Below are positions 18,191 through 28,419 of a DNA stretch of 44,216 bases, one piece after another. A program made the translations under genes and the position numbers. A model generated the notes under the pieces. That model did no database searches, was not told the DNA's origin, and worked only from the letters and a program-made list of their open reading frames with translations. Source of the DNA: an uncultured Nitrosomonadaceae bacterium. GTDB lineage: Bacteria; Pseudomonadota; Gammaproteobacteria; Burkholderiales; Nitrosomonadaceae. Each line of letters opens with the position of its first letter. Position 1 is the first letter of the stretch. The stretch spans positions 1 to 44,216 of the forward strand of contig CAJQRL010000001.1 of NCBI GenBank assembly GCA_905612245.1. Reading direction: 5' to 3'.

Positions 18191-18245
18191 GATGTAAGAA
18201 TTAGAGAATCGAACCTTACCAGATTACCTTATTTCACCTTGGATT

Positions 18246-18905
18246 ATGAGCATGAATATACTTAACACTAGGCTTGAAGCTATTAATGAGAAATGTGAAA
18301 AAGAAATTAAGCTAAAACTCTGTAAATTTTATAATGATTTAAACTCAGATGACTCAGAATTCAATACCCCGTCGCCCCAGGTTATAGAGGTATTATGGTT
18401 TGATCTTATAACTGAAAAAGAACATAAATTTATCAGTGAAATAACATTAGTTTTGAATAATCCTGATACCTTTCTAAATATAGAAGATACATCTAGCGTT
18501 GAAAAAACAATTAATAATATTTTCTCTGACAGTCAGTATCTATTAAGAATGAAGGAGTTTTACAAGAAACTTGATGAGGCGACCATAAAAAATGAAATAG
18601 CTATCAATTCGATTGACAAGAAAATAGATCTAATTGATTCTGCATATCAAGAAGGAGTTTCTAAGATACTACACAAAGCTAGAAATCGAGTCCTAGCTGA
18701 ATTAGAGTTTTATAAGAGAAGTGCGCCAAATGAGCTTGGCATGATTGAACTATGGAAGAAATATTCAGCGTTAAGCCCAAAGGGAGCCATTAGTACTATT
18801 GTTTTATTATACTGCACCACGTTACTCATTTCTTGGGTCATGAAAAGCGATACGTTTCAACAATACCTAGAACAATTTGGATGGTCAGTTGGGTCAGGAT
18901 GGTGA
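18246..18905 (+). CDS. unknown protein with C-terminal TM helix
   Basis: A 219-aa acidic, strongly helical protein I cannot place in a family. Residues 1-160 are charged and probably coiled coil in part (LDEATIKNEIAINSIDKKIDL, SKILHKARNRVLAEL). One hydrophobic helix near the C-terminus (AISTIVLLYCTTLLISWVM) is followed by about 20 residues, the layout of a tail-anchored protein. The ribosome site is weak. It lies 55 bases after the phosphotransferase gene in the same direction. Confidence 0.55.
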   Translation: MSMNILNTRLEAINEKCEKEIKLKLCKFYNDLNSDDSEFNTPSPQVIEVLWFDLITEKEHKFISEITLVLNNPDTFLNIEDTSSVEKTINNIFSDSQYLLRMKEFYKKLDEATIKNEIAINSIDKKIDLIDSAYQEGVSKILHKARNRVLAELEFYKRSAPNELGMIELWKKYSALSPKGAISTIVLLYCTTLLISWVMKSDTFQQYLEQFGWSVGSGW

Positions 18906-18938
18906 CTAACGTGCGCTCTGGAAAAACAGGCTAATACT

Positions 18939-19559
18939 CTACGTATTTAGCCACTCATCAATTTTCTGAAACAATTCATCCGGCAGGCAATATCCTCTAT
19001 TAAGAACACTATAACCTGATGCATTCTGTACTGCTACGGTAGGAAAACTATTTACGCCCCATTGACGCACCTTCTCAAAATGAATAGAAACTTCATTTTT
19101 TGCCTCTTCAGACTCAAATACCTGTAAATATAAATCCATATCAACACCTATTTTATCAGCCAACTGTGCCAGTATTTTAGGGTTAGTAACGTCTTTCTGC
19201 TCTACATAAAAACTAAACTGTATTGATTCTAACAATGAAAATACCAAACTTGGATTAATTAAAGACATAGCTACTACCCCTCGGCAAGATGGCTCTGTAT
19301 CGTATATAAACCCTTTCGGCATCGCCCCCTCAAAAGAGAATGGTTGAGCAGTCCTCTCATTTACAGCTTTCCAATGATTCAAGATCTCTGCCCGTTGTCC
19401 AGATGCCATCGCTAATTTCCCAGATCGCAATCCACCCATCACCAGCTCAATTTTTAAATCCCTACTGTAATTCAGTCTAATTTCTTTAATTATAGGCGCA
19501 AATCCCCAGCACCAAGAACACATAGGATCAGCAATATACCAAAGGATTTTTTCGTTCAT
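18939..19559 (-). CDS. DsbA-family (FrnE-like) thioredoxin-fold protein
   Basis: A 206-aa protein without a signal peptide, so cytosolic. The active-site pair is CSWC (Cys14, Cys17) in the N-terminal strand-helix (YIADPMCSWCWGF). A helical insertion follows and the cis-Pro region appears as VNSFPTVAVQN. These are features of the DsbA/2-hydroxychromene-2-carboxylate isomerase group; the CxxC pair points to oxidoreductase rather than isomerase activity. The physiological partner is unknown. Confidence 0.87.
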   Translation of the reverse strand: MNEKILWYIADPMCSWCWGFAPIIKEIRLNYSRDLKIELVMGGLRSGKLAMASGQRAEILNHWKAVNERTAQPFSFEGAMPKGFIYDTEPSCRGVVAMSLINPSLVFSLLESIQFSFYVEQKDVTNPKILAQLADKIGVDMDLYLQVFESEEAKNEVSIHFEKVRQWGVNSFPTVAVQNASGYSVLNRGYCLPDELFQKIDEWLNT

Positions 19560-19647
19560 TAAATGAATTTATTATCTGTTCGGCTTAGTTCAGTTAATAA
19601 GTCTAGGTAAAACTAAACTCCCGAAACAAAAATAAAATTTATTTAAA

Positions 19648-21459
19648 TTACGAGGCACGAGATGCTTTCTTTCGATCATGTTCCGATAAAAAGCGTTTTC
19701 TTATTCGTATATTCTTAGGGGTAATTTCAACTAGCTCATCATCAGAAATAAATTCGATTGCAGATTCTAATGTGAGCTGTATTGGTGGGGTCAAAGTAAC
19801 AGCCTCATCAGTTCCTGAGGCACGTATATTAGTTAGCTGCTTTCCCTTAATAGGGTTTACTACCAGATCATTATCACGGCTGTGAATACCTATCACCATG
19901 CCTTTATACAAAGAATCACCAGGACTAACAAACATACGTCCTCTATCCTGTAGCTTCCACAATGCGAAAGCCACTGCGTCCCCTTGCTCACCAGAAATTA
20001 ATACGCCATTTCTGCGTGCGGGAATCTCAGGTCGTGCTGGAGCATACTCATCAAATACATGGCTCATAATACCTGTACCACGCGTCATGGTCATGAAGTC
20101 AGACTGAAAACCAATTAACCCACGTGCAGGTATACGGTAGTCAAGCCTTACACGCCCACGCCCGTCTGGGACCATATCCAATAAATCACCACGGCGCACA
20201 CCAAGTGCCTCCATGGCTACGCCCTGATTTGCTTCATCTACATCTACGGTAAGCATCTCAAATGGCTCACACTTAACTCCATTAATTTCACGAAATACAA
20301 CATGTGGACGAGATACTGCAAGCTCATACCCTTCACGTCGCATACTTTCGAGCAAGATTGTGAGATGCAATTCTCCACGCCCAGAAACTAAAAAGACATC
20401 CGTTTCACCTGTATCTTCAAATCTCATGGCTACATTAGTAAGTAGTTCCTTTTCCAGCCGCTCTCGTACCTGCCTACTAGTAACAAATTTACCCTCTTTC
20501 CCAGCAAAGGGTGATGTGTTTACCTGAAAATTCATAGTTAATGTGGGCTCGTCTACCAATCGCATCGGCATCGCCTCAGGCTGATTTATATCCGCCAAAG
20601 TAGCACCAATACAAAGATCATCTATACCATTAACTAATACTATATCGCCTACCGTAGCCTCATCTAATTGAACTCGCTCAATACCACGAAAACCTTGTAT
20701 CTGATTGACTCTAGCTTTCTTCGGAGTACTATCTCCTGCCAATATCATTACTTCCTGTTTTGGCTTTAGAGTGCCGCGACTAACGCGACCTATACCAATA
20801 CGGCCAACGAAGCTTGAATAATCTAATGCGCTAATTTGTAACTGAAGAGGTTCATCTGCATTACCGACAGGAGCAGGAACGTGCTTAAGCACGATATCGA
20901 ATAATGCACGCATATCCGTTTTTGGTTGATCCAATTCTAACGTAGCGTGACCATCTAATGCTGAGGCATATACTACTGGAAAATCAAGCTGGTCTTCAGT
21001 AGCACCCAACTTATCAAATAAATCAAAAGTAAAATTTACCACCTTATCTGGACGGGCACCATCTCGGTCAATCTTATTGATTACAACAATCGGGCACAAT
21101 CCTAATTCTAGTGCTTTCTTTGTAACAAAACGAGTTTGTGGCATTGGGCCTTCAACCGCATCAACCAACAACAAAACACCATCGACCATTGACAACACAC
21201 GCTCTACTTCACCGCCAAAATCTGCGTGTCCCGGTGTGTCCACAATATTAATATGAACTCCCTCGTAGTCCACCGCACAATTTTTTGCCAGAATAGTAAT
21301 GCCTCGCTCTCGCTCTATATCATTAGAGTCCATTACCCGTTCTGCAATATTTTGATGTGCTGCAAAAGATCCAGCCTGATGGAGCAGCTTGTCTACCAAA
21401 GTAGTTTTCCCATGATCAACATGAGCAATAATGGCTATGTTACGAATTGGTCGAATCAT
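19648..21459 (-). CDS. typA: ribosome-associated GTPase TypA/BipA
   Basis: A translational GTPase of about 603 aa that helps 50S subunit assembly, especially in the cold. The G1 loop is AHVDHGKT (residues 12-19), switch II is DTPGHADF, and NKID follows. EF-G-like domains II, III and V come next, then the TypA-specific C-terminal domain. I start at ATG 21459, because [19 protein letters not shown] is the normal N-terminus and the 28 upstream codons are not conserved-looking. Confidence 0.96.
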   Translation of the reverse strand: MIRPIRNIAIIAHVDHGKTTLVDKLLHQAGSFAAHQNIAERVMDSNDIERERGITILAKNCAVDYEGVHINIVDTPGHADFGGEVERVLSMVDGVLLLVDAVEGPMPQTRFVTKKALELGLCPIVVINKIDRDGARPDKVVNFTFDLFDKLGATEDQLDFPVVYASALDGHATLELDQPKTDMRALFDIVLKHVPAPVGNADEPLQLQISALDYSSFVGRIGIGRVSRGTLKPKQEVMILAGDSTPKKARVNQIQGFRGIERVQLDEATVGDIVLVNGIDDLCIGATLADINQPEAMPMRLVDEPTLTMNFQVNTSPFAGKEGKFVTSRQVRERLEKELLTNVAMRFEDTGETDVFLVSGRGELHLTILLESMRREGYELAVSRPHVVFREINGVKCEPFEMLTVDVDEANQGVAMEALGVRRGDLLDMVPDGRGRVRLDYRIPARGLIGFQSDFMTMTRGTGIMSHVFDEYAPARPEIPARRNGVLISGEQGDAVAFALWKLQDRGRMFVSPGDSLYKGMVIGIHSRDNDLVVNPIKGKQLTNIRASGTDEAVTLTPPIQLTLESAIEFISDDELVEITPKNIRIRKRFLSEHDRKKASRAS

Positions 21460-21571
21460 ATTTAATATCTCTGCGTATAAAGAGTAAAACCAAGCATTAT
21501 AGCAGTTCTCCAATGACAAGGCTAACCTAATGCCTTCTCTCAATTAAACACATCCATTACTATGAATCATG

Positions 21572-21577
21572 TATAAT
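21572..21577 (+). promoter_or_regulatory. possible -10 element for the rhlE leader
   Basis: TATAAT at 21572-21577 lies 224 bases before the helicase start codon. No good -35 hexamer is at the right distance, but the preceding ATG gives a partial extended -10. If used, the mRNA would have a leader of over 200 bases including the hairpin and repeats described separately. Confidence 0.4.
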
Positions 21578-21661
21578 CCGCACATCGAAAAAAGCGATCA
21601 TTCTCTTTTCTCGTAGTCATCGTTCCTTGCCTCTCCTCGATTTTCAAGTACTCCTCGGAAA

Positions 21662-21724
21662 TTGTGCATGACGTACCATGGTTAGCAGCGATGTTATATA
21701 TATGCTAGCAGTACGTATGCGCAA
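21662..21724 (+). promoter_or_regulatory. long stem-loop in the helicase 5' leader
   Basis: TTGTGCAT (21662-21669) and ACGTAC (21671-21676) pair with GTACGT (21711-21716) and ATGCGCAA (21717-21724). This is a 14-bp stem with a single bulged G and one G-U pair. An inner TAGCA/TGCTA pairing can extend it. No T tract follows, so it is not a standard terminator. It could be an RNA thermosensor, a protein-binding site or an autoregulatory element for rhlE. Confidence 0.6.
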
Positions 21725-21750
21725 AAATTCTTGGTAACCACTCCTTGTTT

Positions 21751-21786
21751 GCGTATTAATTCTTAATGCTTGTGTATTAATTCTTA
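21751..21786 (+). repeat. 15-bp direct repeat just upstream of rhlE
   Basis: GCGTATTAATTCTTA at 21751-21765 and GTGTATTAATTCTTA at 21772-21786 differ at one base and are 21 bases (two helical turns) apart. They end 15 bases before the start codon. The spacing fits a regulator binding two sites on the same DNA face, or tandem RNA sites near the ribosome-binding region. Confidence 0.65.
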
Positions 21787-21801
21787 TTTTAGGAAACCAT
21801 C

Positions 21802-23448
21802 TTGTCATTTGAAAATCTCAATCTAAATCCTGATATCCTTAGAGCTATCAAAGACTCAGGCTATACCACACCAACACCAATTCAGGAACAAGCTATTCCA
21901 GAACTTCTAGCTGGTCACGATATAATGGCCTCGGCCCAGACCGGAACAGGAAAAACTGCTGCATTTATGTTACCTGCGCTGCACCGCCTCGCCACTCCTT
22001 CCAAAATTAATTGTCGTGGCCCTCGCATACTAGTGTTAACACCAACACGCGAACTTGCACTTCAGGTATCAGAAGCTGCCAGCAAATATGGGAAATATAT
22101 AAACCGCATTAAAGTTGTAAGCATACTTGGCGGTATGCCTTATCCGCTACAAAACAAACTACTGTCTCAGCCAGTAGATATCCTTGTAGCCACACCGGGT
22201 CGCTTGATTGATCATATCCAGCGAGGACGAATAGATTTTTCTAGATTAGAAATGTTGGTTTTAGATGAAGCAGATCGTATGCTTGATATGGGCTTTATTG
22301 ATGATGTTGAAAAAATTGCCGGATCTATACCAAACGACCATCAAACCTTACTGTTCTCAGCTACTCTAGATAATTCAATAACAAGAGTTGCTAATCGCCT
22401 ATTAAAGTCTCCAAAGCGAATCCAAATTGCATCGCAACAAACAAAAATGGATAACATTGAGCAGAGACTACATTATGTAGATGATATGTCACACAAGAAG
22501 AAGCTCCTAGAACATTTATTAAGTGATACCGATTTAAAGCAGGCCATTGTATTTACTGCAACCAAAAGAGATGCTGACACACTCGCAGACAATCTCTCTG
22601 CTCAAGGCCATGTAGCCTCTGCATTACATGGTGACATGAATCAAAGAGAGCGAACCCGTACCCTCACCAAACTTCGGAATGGCAGGCTACGAATACTAGT
22701 TGCTACGGACGTGGCAGCGCGAGGAATTGATGTGGCTGGAATTACTCATGTGGTAAATTTTGATCTTCCAAAATTTGCTGAAGACTATGTTCATCGTATT
22801 GGGCGTACTGGCCGAGCAGGAGCATCTGGAATAGCCGTTTCATTTGCTTCTACTAGTAAAGACGGACCCCATCTAAAAAAGATTGAACGGTTCACAGGAC
22901 ACCGAATAACTTCCCATGTTATTCCCGGCCTAGAACCAAGAAATAAGCCCCGATCTGGTGGCAACGGAACATCCAGAACTGCTCCCACAATTGCCCGAAA
23001 ACGTAGCCGTGGTTCTTCGTGGTCAGATAATAATAATGGAAGGAATTTCAGTAGTTCCAACAGAAATCGAACCAATGATCGCACTTATTCTTCATCGAAT
23101 CATAGCGATAGCAGAAATTCGAATGATGTAAATGGAAATCGTCAGAATGACCGCAGCAGTTCATTAGAAAATAATGGCAACAGCAGAAACTTTAGTAGCG
23201 CAAAGACAAATAATTATAATAGTCATCCTAATTCATGGACGAATAATAGCGCCAACAAAAGTACCAGTAATGGAAATCAATACAGTAAATATAGCAACTC
23301 ATCGACAACTGATAACAATAGAAAAAGATTTAATGACAGCAGCACTAATGAGAGCCGCGGTAAAAACCGCAGTCGTTCATTTAGTACTAATAACAGAGTA
23401 AAATCAGATAGAGATGGGAATTCTAACGCCTATGTAAAGGCAAAATAA
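21802..23448 (+). CDS. rhlE: DEAD-box ATP-dependent RNA helicase, RhlE type
   Basis: A 548-aa RNA helicase. The Q motif is at residues 1-25 (FENLNLN...TPTPIQ), motif I AQTGTGKTAA, motif II LDEADRMLD, motif III LFSATL and motif VI HRIGRTGRAG. After about residue 395 the tail is low complexity, rich in Asn, Ser, Arg and Gly (for example SWSDNNNGRNFSSSNRN), and likely disordered and RNA-binding. Such enzymes act in ribosome biogenesis and RNA decay, often in the cold. Translation starts at TTG 21802 behind AGGAAA. The unusual N/S-rich tail may promote condensate formation, which is inference. Confidence 0.93.
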   Translation: MSFENLNLNPDILRAIKDSGYTTPTPIQEQAIPELLAGHDIMASAQTGTGKTAAFMLPALHRLATPSKINCRGPRILVLTPTRELALQVSEAASKYGKYINRIKVVSILGGMPYPLQNKLLSQPVDILVATPGRLIDHIQRGRIDFSRLEMLVLDEADRMLDMGFIDDVEKIAGSIPNDHQTLLFSATLDNSITRVANRLLKSPKRIQIASQQTKMDNIEQRLHYVDDMSHKKKLLEHLLSDTDLKQAIVFTATKRDADTLADNLSAQGHVASALHGDMNQRERTRTLTKLRNGRLRILVATDVAARGIDVAGITHVVNFDLPKFAEDYVHRIGRTGRAGASGIAVSFASTSKDGPHLKKIERFTGHRITSHVIPGLEPRNKPRSGGNGTSRTAPTIARKRSRGSSWSDNNNGRNFSSSNRNRTNDRTYSSSNHSDSRNSNDVNGNRQNDRSSSLENNGNSRNFSSAKTNNYNSHPNSWTNNSANKSTSNGNQYSKYSNSSTTDNNRKRFNDSSTNESRGKNRSRSFSTNNRVKSDRDGNSNAYVKAK

Positions 23449-23486
23449 CTCTTCACGTACTATAGAAATGCAGCAGTTGTAAATAC

Positions 23487-23507
23487 CCAGCCCTCTACTC
23501 GGGCTGG
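23487..23507. terminator. hairpin between convergent rhlE and globin genes
   Basis: CCAGCCC (23487-23493) and GGGCTGG (23501-23507) form a 7-bp GC-rich stem with a 7-base loop. It overlaps the stop codon of the minus-strand globin gene and lies 38 bases after rhlE. It may serve as a two-way terminator, although T tracts are weak on both sides. Confidence 0.45.
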
Positions 23508-23881
23508 TTACGCATAAAGTCAGCCGTCTGCTCAAACGCTAGCGTCAGACTTTTCCGTAGCTGCATTTCTAATCCAATATCCTCCATTGCCCTATTCATG
23601 CATGATATCCACTGATCACGCTCAGCTATCCCAATAGAAAATGGCAAATGTCGGGAACGTAATCGTGGTTCTCCATATTTTTCAACATATAAAGATGGAC
23701 CACCAGTCCAGCCGGACAGAAACATAAATAGTTTGTCGCGTGAACTATTTAGCTCTTCTGGATGTAATTTTCGTATGCCAAAGTAATCTGGATCTTCATC
23801 CATAAGGTCATAAAAACAGTCTACAAGACGACGCAAGACAATCTCGCCACCCATTAGCTTGTACGATTCTGAAAGATGCAC
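23495..23881 (-). CDS. group II truncated hemoglobin
   Basis: A 128-aa 2-on-2 globin (trHbO type). Conserved landmarks are LSGWTGGPSLYVEKYG, the proximal His78 in RSRHLPFSIG and the group II-specific Trp91 in RDQWISCM. These bind haem with O2 or other small ligands, and group II members have been linked to oxidative and nitrosative stress and to oxygen chemistry. The gene is monocistronic or leads nothing obvious; a ceramidase-like gene lies upstream in the same direction. Confidence 0.94.
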   Translation of the reverse strand: MHLSESYKLMGGEIVLRRLVDCFYDLMDEDPDYFGIRKLHPEELNSSRDKLFMFLSGWTGGPSLYVEKYGEPRLRSRHLPFSIGIAERDQWISCMNRAMEDIGLEMQLRKSLTLAFEQTADFMRNQPE

Positions 23882-23920
23882 TTGAATATCCTCTTAAATT
23901 TTATGCAGAAAATTTATTTT

Positions 23921-24694
23921 TTATAATCGCCTGCGATTTTGTAGCATATGTACAATCTGAAAAACTGCCAGTCCTACAAATAAATGTTTAACTGAATGTC
24001 CGCTTATCACTTGCCCTAAACTATAAATTTCATGATCTAAAGTTTCTGCAAGCTTTGCAAAGGCATAAAGAATTATTACTACATAGATAGCTGCTCCTCC
24101 TGTGTATCTGGAGGAAAAGTATTTTGAAAGTAGGATAATAGCTAGAATAGAGTAAAGCTGCACAGCAATATAATAATTTAGATTGCCCAGACCAAACTGT
24201 TCGCTCCAATCCCAATAAACTACGCTTCCTACTCCAAATAAGATCAAACAAGGTAACGAGATAAAACCAATATTTGTATTCATACGCTCAATCAATACAA
24301 TAGAGAGTAGCGTCACGATTCCAATCGAGATTGGAAACCTATCCCAAACTAACCGAGCATTATCTGGAGCCAAATGATAGTAAGTTGAGGCAAGGCTTGC
24401 CATAATCACACTTAGAAATAATATAATATAAGGCCATCGTTCTGAAAACTTAATAAATGTTATATGTAAAAGAAATTCTCGTGAGCGCATTAACAATATA
24501 AGGCCAGCTAACCCAGAAAAAAAAATAAATATATTAGAGACAACATTAAAAAAATTTGGCGTGCCAAAATAAGTTCGCTGATCTGCAAATTGATGATAAT
24601 CAACTGACTGTGAAATAGGTGGCATGAGTATTGGAATTAATACCATACCTACTGATAAAATTCCAAATATCAAATATTGATTCTGGCACCTCAT
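23921..24694 (-). CDS. ceramidase-like seven-TM protein (CREST superfamily)
   Basis: A protein of about 257 aa with seven predicted TM helices. Two motifs match the alkaline ceramidase/PAQR (CREST) metal-hydrolase site: STYYHLAPDNARLVWDRFP, with Ser, His and Asp, and SGHSVKHLFVGLAVF, with the two zinc-ligand histidines. The family hydrolyses amide bonds in lipids in eukaryotes; the substrate in bacteria is unknown. ATG 24694 is preferred to GTG 24706 because GGGAA lies six bases ahead of it. Confidence 0.85.
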   Translation of the reverse strand: MRCQNQYLIFGILSVGMVLIPILMPPISQSVDYHQFADQRTYFGTPNFFNVVSNIFIFFSGLAGLILLMRSREFLLHITFIKFSERWPYIILFLSVIMASLASTYYHLAPDNARLVWDRFPISIGIVTLLSIVLIERMNTNIGFISLPCLILFGVGSVVYWDWSEQFGLGNLNYYIAVQLYSILAIILLSKYFSSRYTGGAAIYVVIILYAFAKLAETLDHEIYSLGQVISGHSVKHLFVGLAVFQIVHMLQNRRRL

Positions 24695-24740
24695 ACAAAT
24701 TCCCACAGAAATTGATTATTATCTAATTAAGGTGCTGTTT

Positions 24741-26090
24741 TTAATATATATTTGTAACCGCATCTTTTAAGCGCTCTACTAGAATTACATCAATACCCGG
24801 AACCGGGTACTTGGGTTTATTGGCCTTAGGAATAATAGCTTGGGTAAACCCTAATTTAGCTGCTTCTTTTAATCTTTCCTGGCCCCGCTGTACAGGACGA
24901 ACTTCTCCTGCCAATCCTACTTCACCAAATATAATTGTTTTTTTAGGTAATGGTTTGTTCTTTAGTGAAGACACTATAGCAAGCAGCACCGCTAAGTCCG
25001 CACCTGGCTCAGTAATTTTTACTCCTCCTACAGCATTAACAAATACATCCTGATCAAAACATGGAATCCCAACATGGCGGTGCAAAACTGCCAACAGCAT
25101 TGCCAGTCGATTCTGCTCCAGTCCAACACTTAAACGTTTAGGGCTCAATGCATGTGATTTATCAACCAATGCCTGAATTTCAACTAATAACGGACGAGTC
25201 CCCTCCTGGGTAACCATCACACAAGATCCTGGAACTTCCTCTTCATGATGAGAAAGGAATATTGCTGACGGATTACTTACTTCACGAAGTCCCTTTTCCG
25301 TCATTGCAAAGACACCTAATTCATTTATAGCACCAAACCTATTTTTAAAAGCACGAATTAAGCGAAAACTAGACTGGGTATCACCTTCAAAGTAAAGCAC
25401 AGTATCTACCATATGCTCGAGAACACGTGGCCCAGCAAGCGTACCTTCCTTGGTAACATGCCCTACTAAAATAATGCAGGTTCCAGTTGCCTTAGCCATG
25501 CGTGTTAACTGAGCAGCACACTCACGTACCTGAGCAACAGATCCGGGAGCAGACTGTAATGAATCAGAATAAATTGTCTGAATAGAATCGATTACCGCTA
25601 CATCCGGCTTGTTTTTAGCCAAAATCTCCTGAACTTTTTCGAGTTGAATCTCAGTCAACAAATGTACATTTTTTGTAACAAGTGATAATCGCTTAGCACG
25701 TAATGCAATTTGGCTCGCTGACTCTTCTCCGCTCACATAAAGCACGAGCCGAGAATCAGACAAATAACTAAGTGCTTGCAATAATAAAGTAGACTTCCCA
25801 ATTCCAGGGTCGCCACCTAGTAGAATGACTCCCCCATCTACTAAACCACCACCTAATACCCGATCAAACTCTATTATTCCAGTTGAATACCTTGGCTCTT
25901 CTCCTACTTTTACTTTCTCAAGGTTTTGTACTTTACTAACTTCATTAGCGTGAGCAAAACGTGAAGAATTTTTTTCTGCCGCAGTCTCCACAAGAGTATT
26001 CCATAATTGACAATATGGGCATTGTCCCTGCCACTTGAGAGTTTTACCACCACACTCAGTACAAGAATAAATTGATTTTGATTTGGCCAT
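24741..26090 (-). CDS. radA: DNA repair protein RadA
   Basis: A 449-aa RecA-like ATPase that aids branch migration in recombination. It starts with a four-cysteine zinc finger (CTECGGKTLKWQGQCPYC, residues 10-27). The Walker A motif is GGDPGIGKST, the RadA-specific KNRFG motif is in FKNRFGAINE, and the C-terminal half is Lon-protease-like (GGVKITEPGADLAVLLAIVSS). Length is usual. The gene lies 11 bases after tilS in the same direction. Confidence 0.96.
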   Translation of the reverse strand: MAKSKSIYSCTECGGKTLKWQGQCPYCQLWNTLVETAAEKNSSRFAHANEVSKVQNLEKVKVGEEPRYSTGIIEFDRVLGGGLVDGGVILLGGDPGIGKSTLLLQALSYLSDSRLVLYVSGEESASQIALRAKRLSLVTKNVHLLTEIQLEKVQEILAKNKPDVAVIDSIQTIYSDSLQSAPGSVAQVRECAAQLTRMAKATGTCIILVGHVTKEGTLAGPRVLEHMVDTVLYFEGDTQSSFRLIRAFKNRFGAINELGVFAMTEKGLREVSNPSAIFLSHHEEEVPGSCVMVTQEGTRPLLVEIQALVDKSHALSPKRLSVGLEQNRLAMLLAVLHRHVGIPCFDQDVFVNAVGGVKITEPGADLAVLLAIVSSLKNKPLPKKTIIFGEVGLAGEVRPVQRGQERLKEAAKLGFTQAIIPKANKPKYPVPGIDVILVERLKDAVTNIY

Positions 26091-26101
26091 TATAAAAATT
26101 A

Positions 26102-27482
26102 TTAATCAGAAATTGGGTGCCAACTTACTATTAAACCCGGATCAGAAACCCCTGCTTGAAAAGCGCAATCAACACCAATACCTGGCGCCCATACAAGATT
26201 TTCACCACAAAAGAGTAAGGGCAGTGACTCTCTCTCCCACTGGGGAAATAATGCCTCCTGAAACAGATTTTTGAGACTACGACGGGGTCGATTACAGTCT
26301 GGGCGCATGCGTTCTCCTCCTAATCGAGAACGAATAATAATCGGCCCTTCTTTTAATTTTTGCAAATTAATTCCTTCCCCTTTCTCACGTACAAATCTAA
26401 CTGAATCACCTTTTTCAGTAATTTCTAATTTCTTCTCACCTTTCCATATGAATTTCCATTCCTTATTTGGAAGTATACTTATTTTCCCTACATAAATACT
26501 TCCTTTGAAGCTTCGGACCTCAGTGTCTCCGAAAGTAATATGTAATTTAGTATCTAAACGAGAGGAAAGTAATTGCCGAAGCATATCCTCTAGCTTGGCT
26601 GTACTAGGAAGAGTTGCACCGCGCTGGGAAAGATCATATCGCAACAGATTTTTAGCACGTGAAAAACTTAATTTTTGTAATTTTTTAATTTGAATTTGAT
26701 TTGAAACAAGACATTCCTCACTATCAAATTTTGCCAGATCATCCAACAGACAACTTGTTTCTGCCATATGTTGGCTAGTACGAAAAAAAGTGGTGCGATA
26801 AGCAGGGAATTTTCTTTCCAATAAAGGGAAGATTTTATGTCGCAGGTAATTCCTATCAAAAGACACGTTATTGTTACTTTCATCTGTAATCCAGCTCAAT
26901 TTGTAATTTTGAGCATAATCTTCAATCTCACTACGGGATACTTTTAGTAACGGTCTCAGTATCTGTGGCCCTGTACCAAGAGCCTCCTCTCCAATCTTTG
27001 ACATTTGGTTTCTAACTACAGGCATTGCACCCAATCCTTTCACTCCTGCACCCCGTAACATCTGCAACAGCAAAGTTTCAGCCTGATCGTCCAGATGCTG
27101 CGCTAACATCACATAATCTGCTTTAATATTTTTTAAATTCTTGATAGCGTCCATCCCGGGCGTTAGCTTCAAGACTTGTACCTGATAATTTTCTTATTTT
27201 TAGTTTAGCAATCTCGATTGGAATACTATGTTCACTGCATAAATCAAGACAAAATTTTTCCCATTCATTCGCATTAGGACTAATGCCATGATTAACGTGT
27301 AAGGCTGTAAGTTTAAATTTTAATTTAAAAGAAAGGGAAGCAAGGATACGTAGCAAAACAACTGAATCCACCCCACCACTTAACCCTAAAACCAAATGAT
27401 CATCTTTCTGAATCTGTTCGTGTAATATATTTTCAACACGACTAGAAACGTTATTAAGCCGAAGATTCCTTGAATTTACCAT
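26102..27482 (-). CDS. tilS: tRNA(Ile)-lysidine synthetase, interrupted by a one-base frameshift
   Basis: TilS converts the C34 of tRNA-Ile(CAU) to lysidine and is normally essential. The first part (27482-27123) holds the PP-loop SGGVDS in [18 protein letters not shown] and runs to [14 protein letters not shown]. The second part continues with [18 protein letters not shown] and the C-terminal TilS domains, ending at 26102. The join falls in a run of six A on the coding strand (T6 at 27129-27134): removing one A restores a single frame of about 455 codons. It is either a homopolymer sequencing error, a true mutation, or slippage-dependent expression. The start overlaps the end of accA by 29 bases. 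Confidence 0.85.
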
Positions 27483-28419
27483 ATTCCATTAGCCGCTTAA
27501 ATCGTTTTTCCAGCAATTCCTTAGAGGTAATATTTTGTAATTGCTCAAGCGATCCCTGTAATGAATTCCTTACCAATTCCATAGTTAAAGGATAGTCCCG
27601 GTGAGCACCACCGAGTGGTTCATCAATAATCTGATCAATGAGCCCTATGGTTTTTAGTCTTGAAGCAGTAATCCCCATAATTTTAGCAGCTTCTTCAGCT
27701 TTATCTGCGCTTTTCCATAGTATGGAAGCACAGCCCTCAGGAGAAATTACAGAATATGTTGAATATTGCAACATATTAACCACATCACCTACTGCCACAG
27801 CAAGAGCCCCGCCTGAGCCTCCTTCACCAATAATAGTACAAATCACCGGTACTTTCAGTTCTGATAATACAAAAAGATTTCGGCCAATTGCTTCTGATTG
27901 TCCCCGCTCCTCTGCGCCAATACCTGGATATGCACCGGGAGTATCAATAAACGTTATCAATGGTATAGAAAATTTTTCTGCTAGATGCATAAAACGCAAA
28001 GCTTTACGATAACCTTCCGGCTTAGGCATCCCAAAATTACGATAAATTTTCTCTTTAGTATCGCGTCCCTTCTGATGACCAATAACCATAACCGTCTGCC
28101 CATTAAACCGAGCCAACCCACCAATAATAGCAGGGTCGTCTGAGAAACTCCGGTCACCATGTAACTCTTCAAAATTAGTAAATAGATGCTCTATATAATC
28201 CAATGTATAAGGGCGCTGCGGATGCCGCCCAACTTGTGATATCTGCCATGGGGTGAGTTTTTCATATATATCTTTAAGAAGTGTTCTGCTTTTCTTCTCA
28301 AGACGCTCAATTTCAGTTGAGATATCCACATCAGAACCATCCTGAACAGAACGTAATTCTTCGATCTTTGCTTCAAGGTCAGCAATAGGTTGTTCGAATT
28401 CCAGAAAAATAGATTTCAT
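27454..28419 (-). CDS. accA: acetyl-CoA carboxylase carboxyltransferase subunit alpha
   Basis: A 321-aa subunit which, with AccD, moves the carboxyl group from biotin to acetyl-CoA to start fatty acid synthesis. The N-terminal [17 protein letters not shown] helix, [19 protein letters not shown], the conserved [20 protein letters not shown] and [12 protein letters not shown] oxyanion-loop motifs are all present. Length matches the 319-aa E. coli protein. accA followed by tilS is a common order in beta/gammaproteobacteria. Confidence 0.97.
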   Translation of the reverse strand: MKSIFLEFEQPIADLEAKIEELRSVQDGSDVDISTEIERLEKKSRTLLKDIYEKLTPWQISQVGRHPQRPYTLDYIEHLFTNFEELHGDRSFSDDPAIIGGLARFNGQTVMVIGHQKGRDTKEKIYRNFGMPKPEGYRKALRFMHLAEKFSIPLITFIDTPGAYPGIGAEERGQSEAIGRNLFVLSELKVPVICTIIGEGGSGGALAVAVGDVVNMLQYSTYSVISPEGCASILWKSADKAEEAAKIMGITASRLKTIGLIDQIIDEPLGGAHRDYPLTMELVRNSLQGSLEQLQNITSKELLEKRFKRLMEYGKFKESSA

